Source: Proteobacteria bacterium UBA1858
GTDB lineage: Bacteria > Pseudomonadota > Gammaproteobacteria > UBA4575
Direction of reading: 5' to 3'
Length of the DNA: 19,897 bases
Assembly: GCA_002338385.1 (NCBI GenBank)
Contig: DDIE01000072.1
Coordinates: 1-19,897 of the forward strand
Both the position numbers and the translations under genes were made by a program. The notes under the pieces were generated by a model. It did no database searches, was not told the DNA's origin, and worked only from the letters and a program-made list of their open reading frames with translations. This document shows, one piece after another, positions 7,992-14,747 of the stretch; position 1 is the first letter of the stretch, and each line of letters starts with the position of its first letter.

Positions 7992-9495
7992 TATTTTTGG
8001 ACCCCGTTTCTGTGTCTGTTTCTGGATTATGACTGAACTCTAGCACGATACGAGTGCCTTCCCCTGGTTCACTCTCCACGTGTAGTTTACCACCAAAGCG
8101 CATGGCGCGATCACGCATTATAGAAAGGCCAATATGTTCACCACTATGATAGCTGGTTTTTGGTTCAGCAAAGCCCACCCCATCATCTTCGATCAGAACA
8201 ATGAAGTCATAACCATTACCGCTCATCATGATGCGTGCATTTTCAGCATCACTGTGTTTGCGTATATTACTCAACGACTCTTGGATGATACGCAGGACAT
8301 GAAATTCTGTTTCGGCAGGCAAGTTTGATTCTGGCCACTCGTTTTGAAAAAACACTTGAATGTCGGTGTTTACCTGACGAAATCTATCTATCGTGTTTTG
8401 CACCGAGGAAATCAGACTGGCGAGCACGGTAGGTGAGCGGAAGTGGGCAATTAACTCACGTATTTCAGTGTGCGCTTCGTTAATCGAGGCCTGTATCTTT
8501 TCTAGCTCAGTCCATACTTGGGCCTCATCACCTTGATGGATTGTCTCGTCCAACACGCGCACCTGAAAACGGATACTGGTGAGAGTTTGGGCTAATGAAT
8601 CATGCAGCTCGTTTGCGATATGCGTTCGCTCACGCATGATGGACAGTGAGGTGGTTTCTTCATCGAGGTTGGATTTTTCAATGGCCGCACCTAACTGACG
8701 ACCAATACTGGTGAATAACTCTTCATAGTCATCAAACGTGTCTAAGGTGTTGGTGGATAGATAAAAGTGATACACACCGAGTAATTTTTCCTGATACTGT
8801 AAAGGCACAATTAAAATATTCAGATAGTCACCTGCGAAATATTTTTCACACAAAAAAGGATCACATTGGATCAGCTGAATATTGAGTGAACCATCCTTAT
8901 TCGTTTGATTATCCAGACACAAGGCGGCATGTTGACTAATCAGCGGCTCAGCAAGATTGATATGCGTAAGGGGTTCAACATCTGTTTGATCTTTGACCAG
9001 ATAGGCGCAAGAGGAATTGGCATTAACCAGCTCGGTAAGGGTGTGTAAAAACTCGCTCAACAGTGTATCAACACTGCGCGACAGATTGATGCTGCTGGCT
9101 ATGTCATAGAGTATTGAGAGTGAGCGGGTTTTATTGGCTATGTGATTGGTGTGGCGTTGTACTTGTAATTCAGCATCACTAGAAAGTGACTGTAACATCT
9201 CGCCAATAAAATGAAGATTACTAAAGATGGTCGTGTATTCTGCCTTGGGCAATTGTTCGATCTGGGCATCGAGGGTGCCGCCACGGATCATCTCCGTCCA
9301 TGTTTTGATGTGCTCAGTAGGCTTGATGTAGGTCACCCAGAGCAGACTCACACTGAGCAGAATAATGGCAATGCCCAGCAGCACCAGTGGCAGCGTATAG
9401 CTGCTCGCGATAAGGGTGCTGCCGGAAATGATTAGACAGCCAATTACTAGCCCAACAAAGCATGCAGTGGAGGTTTTTTTAAGCCAAGTGCTCAT
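7960..9495 (-). CDS. NarX-like sensor histidine kinase with GAF domain and almost no periplasmic loop
   Basis: 511 residues. Two membrane spans lie at about 10-31 and 35-54 with only a few residues between them, then a HAMP-like linker (about 50-120), a GAF-like domain (about 125-275), a HisKA_3 dimerisation domain with H298 in RERTHIANELHDSLAQTL, and an HATPase domain with DDGVGFAE near the C-terminus. Kinase and linker resemble NarX, but the large periplasmic nitrate-binding domain of NarX is missing. Sensing should therefore occur in the cytoplasm or membrane. Several cysteines lie in the GAF region (SSCAYL, ALCLD, QCDPFLCEKY) and could respond to redox or sulfane sulfur; that is inference. 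The gene follows dsrR by 27 bp and overlaps its regulator. Confidence 0.9.
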   Translation of the reverse strand: MSTWLKKTSTACFVGLVIGCLIISGSTLIASSYTLPLVLLGIAIILLSVSLLWVTYIKPTEHIKTWTEMIRGGTLDAQIEQLPKAEYTTIFSNLHFIGEMLQSLSSDAELQVQRHTNHIANKTRSLSILYDIASSINLSRSVDTLLSEFLHTLTELVNANSSCAYLVKDQTDVEPLTHINLAEPLISQHAALCLDNQTNKDGSLNIQLIQCDPFLCEKYFAGDYLNILIVPLQYQEKLLGVYHFYLSTNTLDTFDDYEELFTSIGRQLGAAIEKSNLDEETTSLSIMRERTHIANELHDSLAQTLTSIRFQVRVLDETIHQGDEAQVWTELEKIQASINEAHTEIRELIAHFRSPTVLASLISSVQNTIDRFRQVNTDIQVFFQNEWPESNLPAETEFHVLRIIQESLSNIRKHSDAENARIMMSGNGYDFIVLIEDDGVGFAEPKTSYHSGEHIGLSIMRDRAMRFGGKLHVESEPGEGTRIVLEFSHNPETDTETGSKNNELEFTRIDH

Positions 9496-9522
9496 CGCTG
9501 CTGATTAATGAAGTAGCACTAC

Positions 9523-9852
9523 TTATTTTTCGGTTATAGGAGTGTAATTTGGATCATTTGGGTTTAAAAACACAAAATGGAACTGCTTAGGTTCTAACTC
9601 TGCATAGTCCAGCGTTGTCCCTTTGAGAAGTTCAAAGCTGGTCTTGGCGACGACAATCTCAACGTCATTTGAAATGAAGTGCATATCCTCACCCTGTGCG
9701 TTCCCTACATCATCGAATCCCATCCCATAGTGGAATGAGCCATCAGGCTTTTTGCTGACCGCTATGCGCAGCGGTAGGTTATCGGTTTGTGATTCTATGG
9801 CTGCTTTTTTTATTTTTTCAGCAGCAAGTTGGCTGATGGTGATGTCGTCCAT
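9523..9852 (-). CDS. dsrR: DsrR-like protein: A-type Fe-S carrier fold without cysteines
   Basis: 109 residues with the IscA/ErpA/HesB fold pattern: ITISQLAAEKIKKA, LPLRIAVSKKPDGSFHYGMGFDD, an acidic stretch and a FHFVFLNPND tail. IscA-type proteins use three conserved cysteines to hold Fe-S clusters; this protein has no cysteine at all. That is the defining trait of DsrR in sulfur oxidisers such as Allochromatium vinosum, where it supports production of the Dsr proteins by a route that does not need Fe-S binding. The neighbour upstream, 39 bp away, is a CobB-type amidase, as in the dsrN-dsrR order. Those two facts together make dsrR the best name. No strong ribosome binding site is visible. 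Confidence 0.82.
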   Translation of the reverse strand: MDDITISQLAAEKIKKAAIESQTDNLPLRIAVSKKPDGSFHYGMGFDDVGNAQGEDMHFISNDVEIVVAKTSFELLKGTTLDYAELEPKQFHFVFLNPNDPNYTPITEK

Positions 9853-9891
9853 GGTGCAGTGATTTGTGTATGAGCGCGCATTATAACGCGC

Positions 9892-11262
9892 TTAAGCGAT
9901 TGATGCTTGTGCAACAAATTGCAGAAAGCGATTTATCCAAGGGTTCTGCTCGGTGTGGCGCTGATGGGCATAACAGGCAAGCGTATTCGCGATACGCAGT
10001 CCGTCGCGCTGTTGTTGAATACCGCAGCCGCGCGTGATCGTGAAATTGAAGGCGGTATCCTGTGCCAGCCCTTGCAGATGTGAATAATGAAATTCATGGG
10101 CGTGGATAGTCGCGCTTGATGGCTCGGGCCAGATCGAGTCGGGGTTCTCATTGAACTGGGTGTAGCCGCGCCCCTGTGGACTATTATTCATATGACAATC
10201 TGCATCGATCAGTCCAACCATGCTGCGATTATGATCTTTAAAATGAATACTATTACATAAATACATGAGGCCGCCGCATTCAGCATAAGCGGGCATGCCC
10301 GCCGTTAGCTTGCGCTGGATATCGCTGCGTAGTGAGGTATTTGCATGCAGAGCGTCGAGGTGTTTTTCAGGAAAGCCACCGCCGATAAAAACACCATCAG
10401 CAGCCGGTAGCTGATGGTCAGACAGCGTATCGAATGGAATAAGGGTGGCACCAAGTTCACTAAAAGTATTCAGATCATCGGCATAGTAAAAGCCAAAAGC
10501 ACGATCCTTTGCATAGGCAATACGCACCGGGTATTGGATGGCCGGAATGCTCGCAACAGTCTGCTTGAATTGCGTGTCGGGTAGCGGTGAGGCAAGTGCG
10601 AGCAATAGCTCGAGATCAATCTGCTCTGTGATACGTTGCCCTAAGGCCTGTATTCTTTGTTGCGCCTGTGGATCTTCATTGCTGGGCATCAAGCCAAGAT
10701 AGCGCTCCTCTAACAGCAGCTCGGAATCCTTATACATCACTCCAAGGATAGCTAAGTCAGTGTAGGTCTCGACGATCTGGCGAAGTTTTCTTTCATGGCG
10801 TTGGCCGCCGACAAAGTTGAGTATCACGCCTTTAATTTTTACGGCCGGATCAAATTGCTGATAGCCCAACAATAAGGGTGCAATTCCCCGGATAGTGCCG
10901 CGGCAGTCCAAAACTAGTACCACACTGCTATCCAGTAGCTTAGCTAAGGCTGCATTGCTGTTTGAGCCATCCATGGCGAGACCATCATACAAACCTTTGT
11001 TGGCCTCTATAATCGAGATATCACAGGGCTCACTTTTAGCTCCGAAAAGCTGCAGGATTTCCTGTTCGGATTGGGTCCAAAAGTCGAGGTTGTAACAGCT
11101 GCGTTGAGCGGCTGCACTCAGCCACATAGGATCAATATAATCCGGCCCTTTTTTAAATGGTTGGATGGTTTTACCTTGGGCGTGCAGGGCCGCACATATA
11201 CCAGTACTGACAATTGTTTTGCCAGCTGATTTATTCGCGGCGGATATCAGGATCTGACCCAT
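9892..11262 (-). CDS. dsrN: DsrN-like sirohaem amidase (CobB/cobyrinate a,c-diamide synthase family)
   Basis: 456 residues, the usual length of CobB-type enzymes. The N-terminal ATPase half has the P-loop-like SAANKSAGKTIVSTG (7-21) and KKGPDYIDPMW. The C-terminal half is a class I glutamine amidotransferase with nucleophile C329 in AECGGLMYL and the HEFHYS motif that supplies the catalytic histidine. CobB amidates cobyrinate side chains in cobalamin synthesis. No other cobalamin gene is present; instead a cysteine-free IscA-like dsrR follows directly. In sulfur oxidisers the dsrN product is proposed to make sirohaem amide for DsrAB. I therefore favour dsrN over cobB, although the two cannot be separated by sequence alone. 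It heads the seven-gene minus-strand run and is divergent from rimO. Confidence 0.83.
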   Translation of the reverse strand: MGQILISAANKSAGKTIVSTGICAALHAQGKTIQPFKKGPDYIDPMWLSAAAQRSCYNLDFWTQSEQEILQLFGAKSEPCDISIIEANKGLYDGLAMDGSNSNAALAKLLDSSVVLVLDCRGTIRGIAPLLLGYQQFDPAVKIKGVILNFVGGQRHERKLRQIVETYTDLAILGVMYKDSELLLEERYLGLMPSNEDPQAQQRIQALGQRITEQIDLELLLALASPLPDTQFKQTVASIPAIQYPVRIAYAKDRAFGFYYADDLNTFSELGATLIPFDTLSDHQLPAADGVFIGGGFPEKHLDALHANTSLRSDIQRKLTAGMPAYAECGGLMYLCNSIHFKDHNRSMVGLIDADCHMNNSPQGRGYTQFNENPDSIWPEPSSATIHAHEFHYSHLQGLAQDTAFNFTITRGCGIQQQRDGLRIANTLACYAHQRHTEQNPWINRFLQFVAQASIA

Positions 11263-11301
11263 ATTGTGTGAGTATTTCGGTTAAGATAGGCGCCTAAGCC
11301 T

Positions 11302-11319
11302 ACATCATTTACTTGATGT
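11302..11319. repeat. Inverted repeat in the dsrN/rimO divergent region
   Basis: ACATCA (11302-11307) and TGATGT (11314-11319) form a 6-bp inverted repeat with a 6-bp spacer. It sits about 40 bp upstream of the dsrN start and could be half of a dimeric regulator site. It is short enough to occur by chance. Confidence 0.3.
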
Positions 11320-11323
11320 TGAG

Positions 11324-11345
11324 CACTATCCATTAATCACTATCC
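11324..11345. repeat. Tandem direct repeat CACTATCC in the dsrN/rimO divergent region
   Basis: CACTATCC occurs at 11324-11331 and again at 11338-11345, separated by ATTAAT; the second copy is followed by the similar TATTGAT. The 14-bp period places the two copies on nearly the same DNA face only approximately. It lies 62-83 bp upstream of the dsrN start and could be a response-regulator site. It does not match the E. coli NarL heptamer (TACYYMT). I found no convincing sigma70 promoter for either gene here. Confidence 0.4.
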
Positions 11346-11377
11346 TATTGATCAGGCAAAATGCACTGGCTTAAATT

Positions 11378-12706
11378 ATGGTAAAGCAAAACAATATGGC
11401 GCCCAAAGTTGGCATGGTCAGCCTAGGTTGTCCTAAAGCACTGGTGGATTCTGAGCGTATCATTACTCAGTTGCGCAGTGAGGGTTATCAGATTGCACCT
11501 GACTATGAAGGGGCTGATGCCGTTATTGTCAACACCTGTGGATTTATAGATTCAGCCAAACAAGAGTCTCTGGATGCCATCACTGAGGCGTTGGATGAAA
11601 ATGGCAAGGTGATTGTGACCGGCTGTATGGGAGTCAATCCTGAAGATATAGAGGCCATGCCGAGTGCCGTACTGAGTATTTCTGGGCCACAGGATGTGGA
11701 TACTGTGATGGCGGCAGTAAGGCGTGCGTTGCCACTCCAATATGATCCATTTACGGAATTGTTACCGCCTCAGGGGATTAAACTTACACCGCGTCATTAT
11801 GCCTATCTAAAAATATCTGAGGGTTGTAATCACAAATGCAGTTTCTGCATTATTCCCTCCATGCGCGGTAAATTGCGCAGCCGCTACTTAGCAGATATTT
11901 TGCAAGAGGCGGAGGCACTGGCGGCTGCCGGGGTTAAAGAGTTATTAATAATCTCGCAAGATACCAGTGCTTACGGTATCGATATTAAGCATGAATCACA
12001 GTTGTGGCGAGGTGCAGTGTATAACAACTCACTGCTGGATTTGTGTCGAGCATTGGCTGAGCTGGGTATCTGGGTAAGGCTGCATTATGTCTATCCTTAC
12101 CCGCATGTTGAGCACATTATTCCACTCATGAGTGAAGGCAAGTTATTGCCTTATATTGATGTGCCTTTTCAGCACGCCAGTTATCAGGTTTTAAAAGCCA
12201 TGCGCCGACCCGCATCCAGTGACAATACTTTGGCTCAAATTGAGCGCTGGCGCAGTCTATGTCCTGAATTAGTCATACGCAGTACATTCATTGTTGGGTT
12301 TCCAGGTGAGTCCGAGCAGGATTTTGAACTGTTATTATCCTTTTTGCGCGATGCTCAGCTTGATCGGGTCGGCTGTTTTCAATACTCAGCTGTTGAAGGT
12401 GCCACTGCTAATCAATTAGCCAATCCTGTACCAGAGCAACTTAAGCAAGAGCGCTGGGATCGTTTCATGCAGTTACAGCAGGAAATCAGTGAGGATAAAC
12501 TCGAGCAAAAAGTCGGTCAGACCTTAACCATACTGATTGATGAGATTGATCACGAGCGCGCGCTGGGTAGAAGTTATGCTGATGCGCCGGAGATAGATGG
12601 CTGTGTGCAAGTATTGGGTGAGCATAACTTGCACGTGGGTGATATGGTTGATGTATGCATTGAGGACGCCACCGAGTACGACTTGATTGCTACGCTCGCT
12701 GATTAA
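11378..12706 (+). CDS. rimO: Ribosomal protein S12 methylthiotransferase RimO
   Basis: Radical-SAM enzyme that adds a methylthio group to Asp of ribosomal protein S12. 442 residues is the normal length. The N-terminal MTTase domain holds the three auxiliary-cluster cysteines C18 (SLGCPKALVDSE), C54 (NTCGFID) and C83 (TGCMG). The radical-SAM cluster is CNHKCSFC with C150, C154 and C157. The HYVYPYPH and IDVPFQHAS motifs follow, and a C-terminal TRAM domain (about 375-440) closes the protein. The motif SLGCPKALVDSE distinguishes RimO from MiaB. An in-frame ATG six codons later (11396) is a possible alternative start; neither has a strong ribosome binding site. Confidence 0.97.
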   Translation: MVKQNNMAPKVGMVSLGCPKALVDSERIITQLRSEGYQIAPDYEGADAVIVNTCGFIDSAKQESLDAITEALDENGKVIVTGCMGVNPEDIEAMPSAVLSISGPQDVDTVMAAVRRALPLQYDPFTELLPPQGIKLTPRHYAYLKISEGCNHKCSFCIIPSMRGKLRSRYLADILQEAEALAAAGVKELLIISQDTSAYGIDIKHESQLWRGAVYNNSLLDLCRALAELGIWVRLHYVYPYPHVEHIIPLMSEGKLLPYIDVPFQHASYQVLKAMRRPASSDNTLAQIERWRSLCPELVIRSTFIVGFPGESEQDFELLLSFLRDAQLDRVGCFQYSAVEGATANQLANPVPEQLKQERWDRFMQLQQEISEDKLEQKVGQTLTILIDEIDHERALGRSYADAPEIDGCVQVLGEHNLHVGDMVDVCIEDATEYDLIATLAD

Positions 12707-12789
12707 TAGCTTTGCTTAGTGGCTACCATTCCCGATTGTAGCTAAGTCTTGAATCTTTGTTTATATGTCCCGCTTGGCAGTGCTGGATC

Positions 12790-12817
12790 TTGACTGCAGG
12801 ATTTAGGCGTATATGAT
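12790..12817 (+). promoter_or_regulatory. Probable promoter of the ribbon-helix-helix gene
   Basis: TTGACT (12790-12795) and TATGAT (12812-12817) each match five of six consensus bases and are 16 bp apart. Transcription would start near 12824, inside the palindrome that begins directly after the -10, giving a leader of about 30 nt. Confidence 0.6.
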
Positions 12818-12829
12818 ATGTATATACAT
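12818..12829. promoter_or_regulatory. Perfect 12-bp palindrome, candidate operator
   Basis: ATGTATATACAT is a perfect palindrome immediately downstream of the -10 element and over the predicted start point of the next gene. Ribbon-helix-helix repressors commonly bind short palindromes at their own promoters, so this is a natural autoregulatory operator. AT-rich palindromes of this size do occur by chance. Confidence 0.5.
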
Positions 12830-12854
12830 TTGTACTTATTGGGGATTGTATTAA

Positions 12855-13022
12855 ATGACTAGGTCGAATCAAAAAAAACACAAAGATGGACAATTAGTGA
12901 TCCGTATCAATAAAGGCGTCCGTGATGAGTTTATCAACATGTGCGATGGCATGGATACGACAGCGGCCAGAGAGATTCGCCGTTTCATCAATGAATTCAT
13001 GATTGAAAGACGAAACTCGTAA
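12855..13022 (+). CDS. Small ribbon-helix-helix (Arc/CopG-like) DNA-binding protein
   Basis: 55 residues, starting MTRSNQKKHKDGQLVIRINK. A basic arm is followed by a single beta strand, QLVIRI (13-18), then two helices, KGVRDEFINMCDGMD and TAAREIRRFINEFMIERR. Alternating residues in the strand would contact DNA in the dimer. This is the classic ribbon-helix-helix layout of Arc, CopG and antitoxin N-termini. No toxin gene follows: the next gene is isocitrate dehydrogenase. It is therefore more likely a stand-alone regulator than an antitoxin. The ATG at 12855 has GGGGA upstream and its own promoter and palindrome. The targets are unknown; the downstream icd-exosortase genes are candidates. Confidence 0.75.
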   Translation: MTRSNQKKHKDGQLVIRINKGVRDEFINMCDGMDTTAAREIRRFINEFMIERRNS

Positions 13023-13075
13023 AATTTATTCCTTTCCTAGCGGTCATTTTCCCCTAATCGTGAGCCTTGATCAGT

Positions 13076-13081
13076 TATAAT
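13076..13081 (+). promoter_or_regulatory. Candidate -10 element for isocitrate dehydrogenase
   Basis: A perfect TATAAT lies 72 bp before the start codon of the dehydrogenase gene. No good -35 is found at the right spacing, so the promoter may depend on an activator or be weak. The remainder of 13023-13153 shows no small gene or terminator. Confidence 0.4.
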
Positions 13082-13153
13082 AGCAGCCAAATTTTGATCG
13101 CCTGATTGACTCGGGACGGTCGTGACTGTCAATTGACACTGGAGAGATTGCTC

Positions 13154-14173
13154 ATGAGTAAGATACCAGCCACATTAATCCCTGGTGATGGCATTGGGCC
13201 TGAAATCGTCCAAGCCACCCTCATGGTACTTGATGCCTTGCACGCCCCTTTTGAGTGGGAGCAGCAATTAGCTGGTGTCGCTGCTGAACAGTCAACCGGT
13301 GATCCATTACCTCAGCCAACTATTGACAGTATTCGCAAAACTAAATTGGCGTTGAAAGGCCCTCTGACGACTCCGGTGGGGAGTGGTTTTCGCTCAATAA
13401 ATGTGCGCTTACGAGAGGAATTTGAATTATTCGCCAATGTTAGACCTGCGCGTAGCTTTTTAGTTGGCGGGCGTTTTGAAAACGTTGATCTGGTATTAAT
13501 CCGCGAGAATCTGGAAGGACTTTATGTCGGTGTGGAGCACTACATACCGATCAATGATGATCCTAGAGCGGTTGCAGAAGCATCTGGAATTATTACTCGC
13601 TTTGGCTGTACCCGGTTTGCAGAATTTGCCTTTAACTGGGCAATAAAGAACAACCGCAAAAAAGTTACAATTGTGCACAAGGCGAATATTTTAAAAAAAT
13701 TGACAGGCTTATTTCTAGAAACAGCAACAGAGCTGGGTAAAAAATATCATGGTCAGATCGAAGTAGAAGAGCGTATTGTCGATAACTGTGCTATGCAGCT
13801 AGTGCTTAATCCAAACCAATTTGATGTGCTAATTACGACTAATATGTTTGGTGATATTTTGTCAGATGAAATTGCTGGTTTAGTTGGCGGGCTTGGCTTA
13901 GCCCCCTCAGCAAATATTGGCAAAGAGGCCTCCATATTTGAGGCTGTGCATGGCTCGGCACCAGATATTGCGGGCCAGCAGTTGGCGAATCCCACGGCTT
14001 TGATGTTAGCCGCCGCATTGATGCTCGATCACGTCGGTGAACAAGAGAAAGCAACCACCTTACGTGAAGCTCTGGATGCTCAACTTCGCAGTGGTGAGGG
14101 TTTGACAGTTGATTTGGGTGGTACCACATCAACCACTGAGTTCGCGCAGAATATAATTCAGCGTTTCAGCTAG
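13154..14173 (+). CDS. NAD-type isocitrate/isopropylmalate dehydrogenase family enzyme, probable NAD-isocitrate dehydrogenase
   Basis: 339 residues of the beta-decarboxylating dehydrogenase family. IPGDGIGPE (8-16) and the substrate-binding Arg-rich loop (SINVRLREEFELFANVRP) are intact, as are the metal-site aspartates in TTNMFGDILSDE. D271-I272 in GSAPDIAG replaces the Lys-Tyr that binds the NADP phosphate in E. coli Icd, so NAD is the expected cofactor. Sequence style and length match the short NAD-IDH group related to mitochondrial IDH3, also found in chemolithotrophs. Isopropylmalate or homoisocitrate dehydrogenase is less likely, and no leu genes are nearby. The frame extends up to a TTG at 13106, but the ATG at 13154 has GGAGAG at proper spacing. 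The exosortase-like gene starts 21 bp after its stop and may be co-transcribed. Confidence 0.88.
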   Translation: MSKIPATLIPGDGIGPEIVQATLMVLDALHAPFEWEQQLAGVAAEQSTGDPLPQPTIDSIRKTKLALKGPLTTPVGSGFRSINVRLREEFELFANVRPARSFLVGGRFENVDLVLIRENLEGLYVGVEHYIPINDDPRAVAEASGIITRFGCTRFAEFAFNWAIKNNRKKVTIVHKANILKKLTGLFLETATELGKKYHGQIEVEERIVDNCAMQLVLNPNQFDVLITTNMFGDILSDEIAGLVGGLGLAPSANIGKEASIFEAVHGSAPDIAGQQLANPTALMLAAALMLDHVGEQEKATTLREALDAQLRSGEGLTVDLGGTTSTTEFAQNIIQRFS

Positions 14174-14194
14174 AGCGTCCGGCGTAGCTTAGTT

Positions 14195-14716
14195 ATGGTT
14201 GCATCAGTGTCGCCTAATTATCGTCAGGAAATTAAATTCATCCTGTCCTTTGTTGTTATCTATGCATTTTTTCAGTGGATTTATTTCCAAGTACCTTGGC
14301 AGGTCATGCGAGATATTATCTATTACTATGGCATCGTCAGTATTGCAGCTGAAATAGTCAATCCTTTTACTCAAGAGTTAGTCATTGCGGCACAAAATAA
14401 ATTGAGCTCAACAAAAGCTATTTTGGAGATTGTGCGCGGCTGCGATGGATCAGGCAGTATGTTTTTACTCGCTGCTGCTATGTTGGCATTTAGCTGTAGT
14501 CTTAGACATAAACTGACGGGTTTGATTACAGGTATTATTTTGCTGTACGCAATCAATATGGTGCGTATTATCGGGTTGTACTTTATTGTCGCCTATCAAG
14601 GCGAGTGGTTTCTGCCGGTGCATACTTTTTTTGCCCCAACCTTAGTGATACTGGTGAGCGCACTTTTTTTTATCTGGTGGGTAAGAAGGGCGTCTCCGCG
14701 AGTACATAATAATTAG
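14195..14716 (+). CDS. Exosortase/archaeosortase-family membrane protein (XrtH/XrtM-like)
   Basis: 173 residues, mostly hydrophobic, with about five membrane spans. The family's catalytic triad can be placed: C83 in VRGCDGSGSMFLLAAAML, R124 in INMVRIIGLYF, and H143 in LPVHTFFAP. Exosortases are membrane cysteine transpeptidases that recognise C-terminal PEP-CTERM-like tags and transfer cargo to another molecule on the outer surface. The small size matches single-domain types such as XrtH or XrtM, not the longer EpsI-linked forms. A second protein resembling those that accompany XrtH lies 0.9 kb downstream on the same strand, with an unrelated minus-strand gene between. No tagged substrate is found in this window. 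The ribosome binding site is weak, and translation may be coupled to the dehydrogenase gene. Confidence 0.85.
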   Translation: MVASVSPNYRQEIKFILSFVVIYAFFQWIYFQVPWQVMRDIIYYYGIVSIAAEIVNPFTQELVIAAQNKLSSTKAILEIVRGCDGSGSMFLLAAAMLAFSCSLRHKLTGLITGIILLYAINMVRIIGLYFIVAYQGEWFLPVHTFFAPTLVILVSALFFIWWVRRASPRVHNN

Positions 14717-14747
14717 GCTCAACAGCTATCGCAATTGGCTGGGTAAT

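Noticed and set aside
7960..9495. Calling the kinase NarX itself
   Set aside because: The periplasmic nitrate-binding domain is absent, and no nitrate reductase gene is nearby; only the kinase type is shared.
9892..11262. Calling the amidase cobB of a cobalamin pathway
   Set aside because: No other cobalamin genes are present, and the cysteine-free dsrR-like gene next to it points to dsrN. The possibility is not excluded.
12709..12750. Possible terminator hairpin after rimO (CTTAG/CTAAG and GCTAC/GTAGC)
   Set aside because: The two arms cannot pair at once without a bulge, and no T-run follows.
12855..13022. Ribbon-helix-helix protein as an antitoxin
   Set aside because: No toxin-sized gene adjoins it; the flanking genes are rimO and isocitrate dehydrogenase.
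13106..13153. TTG start that would lengthen isocitrate dehydrogenase by 16 residues
   Set aside because: The ATG at 13154 follows GGAGAG and begins directly at the conserved IPGDGIGPE fold start.
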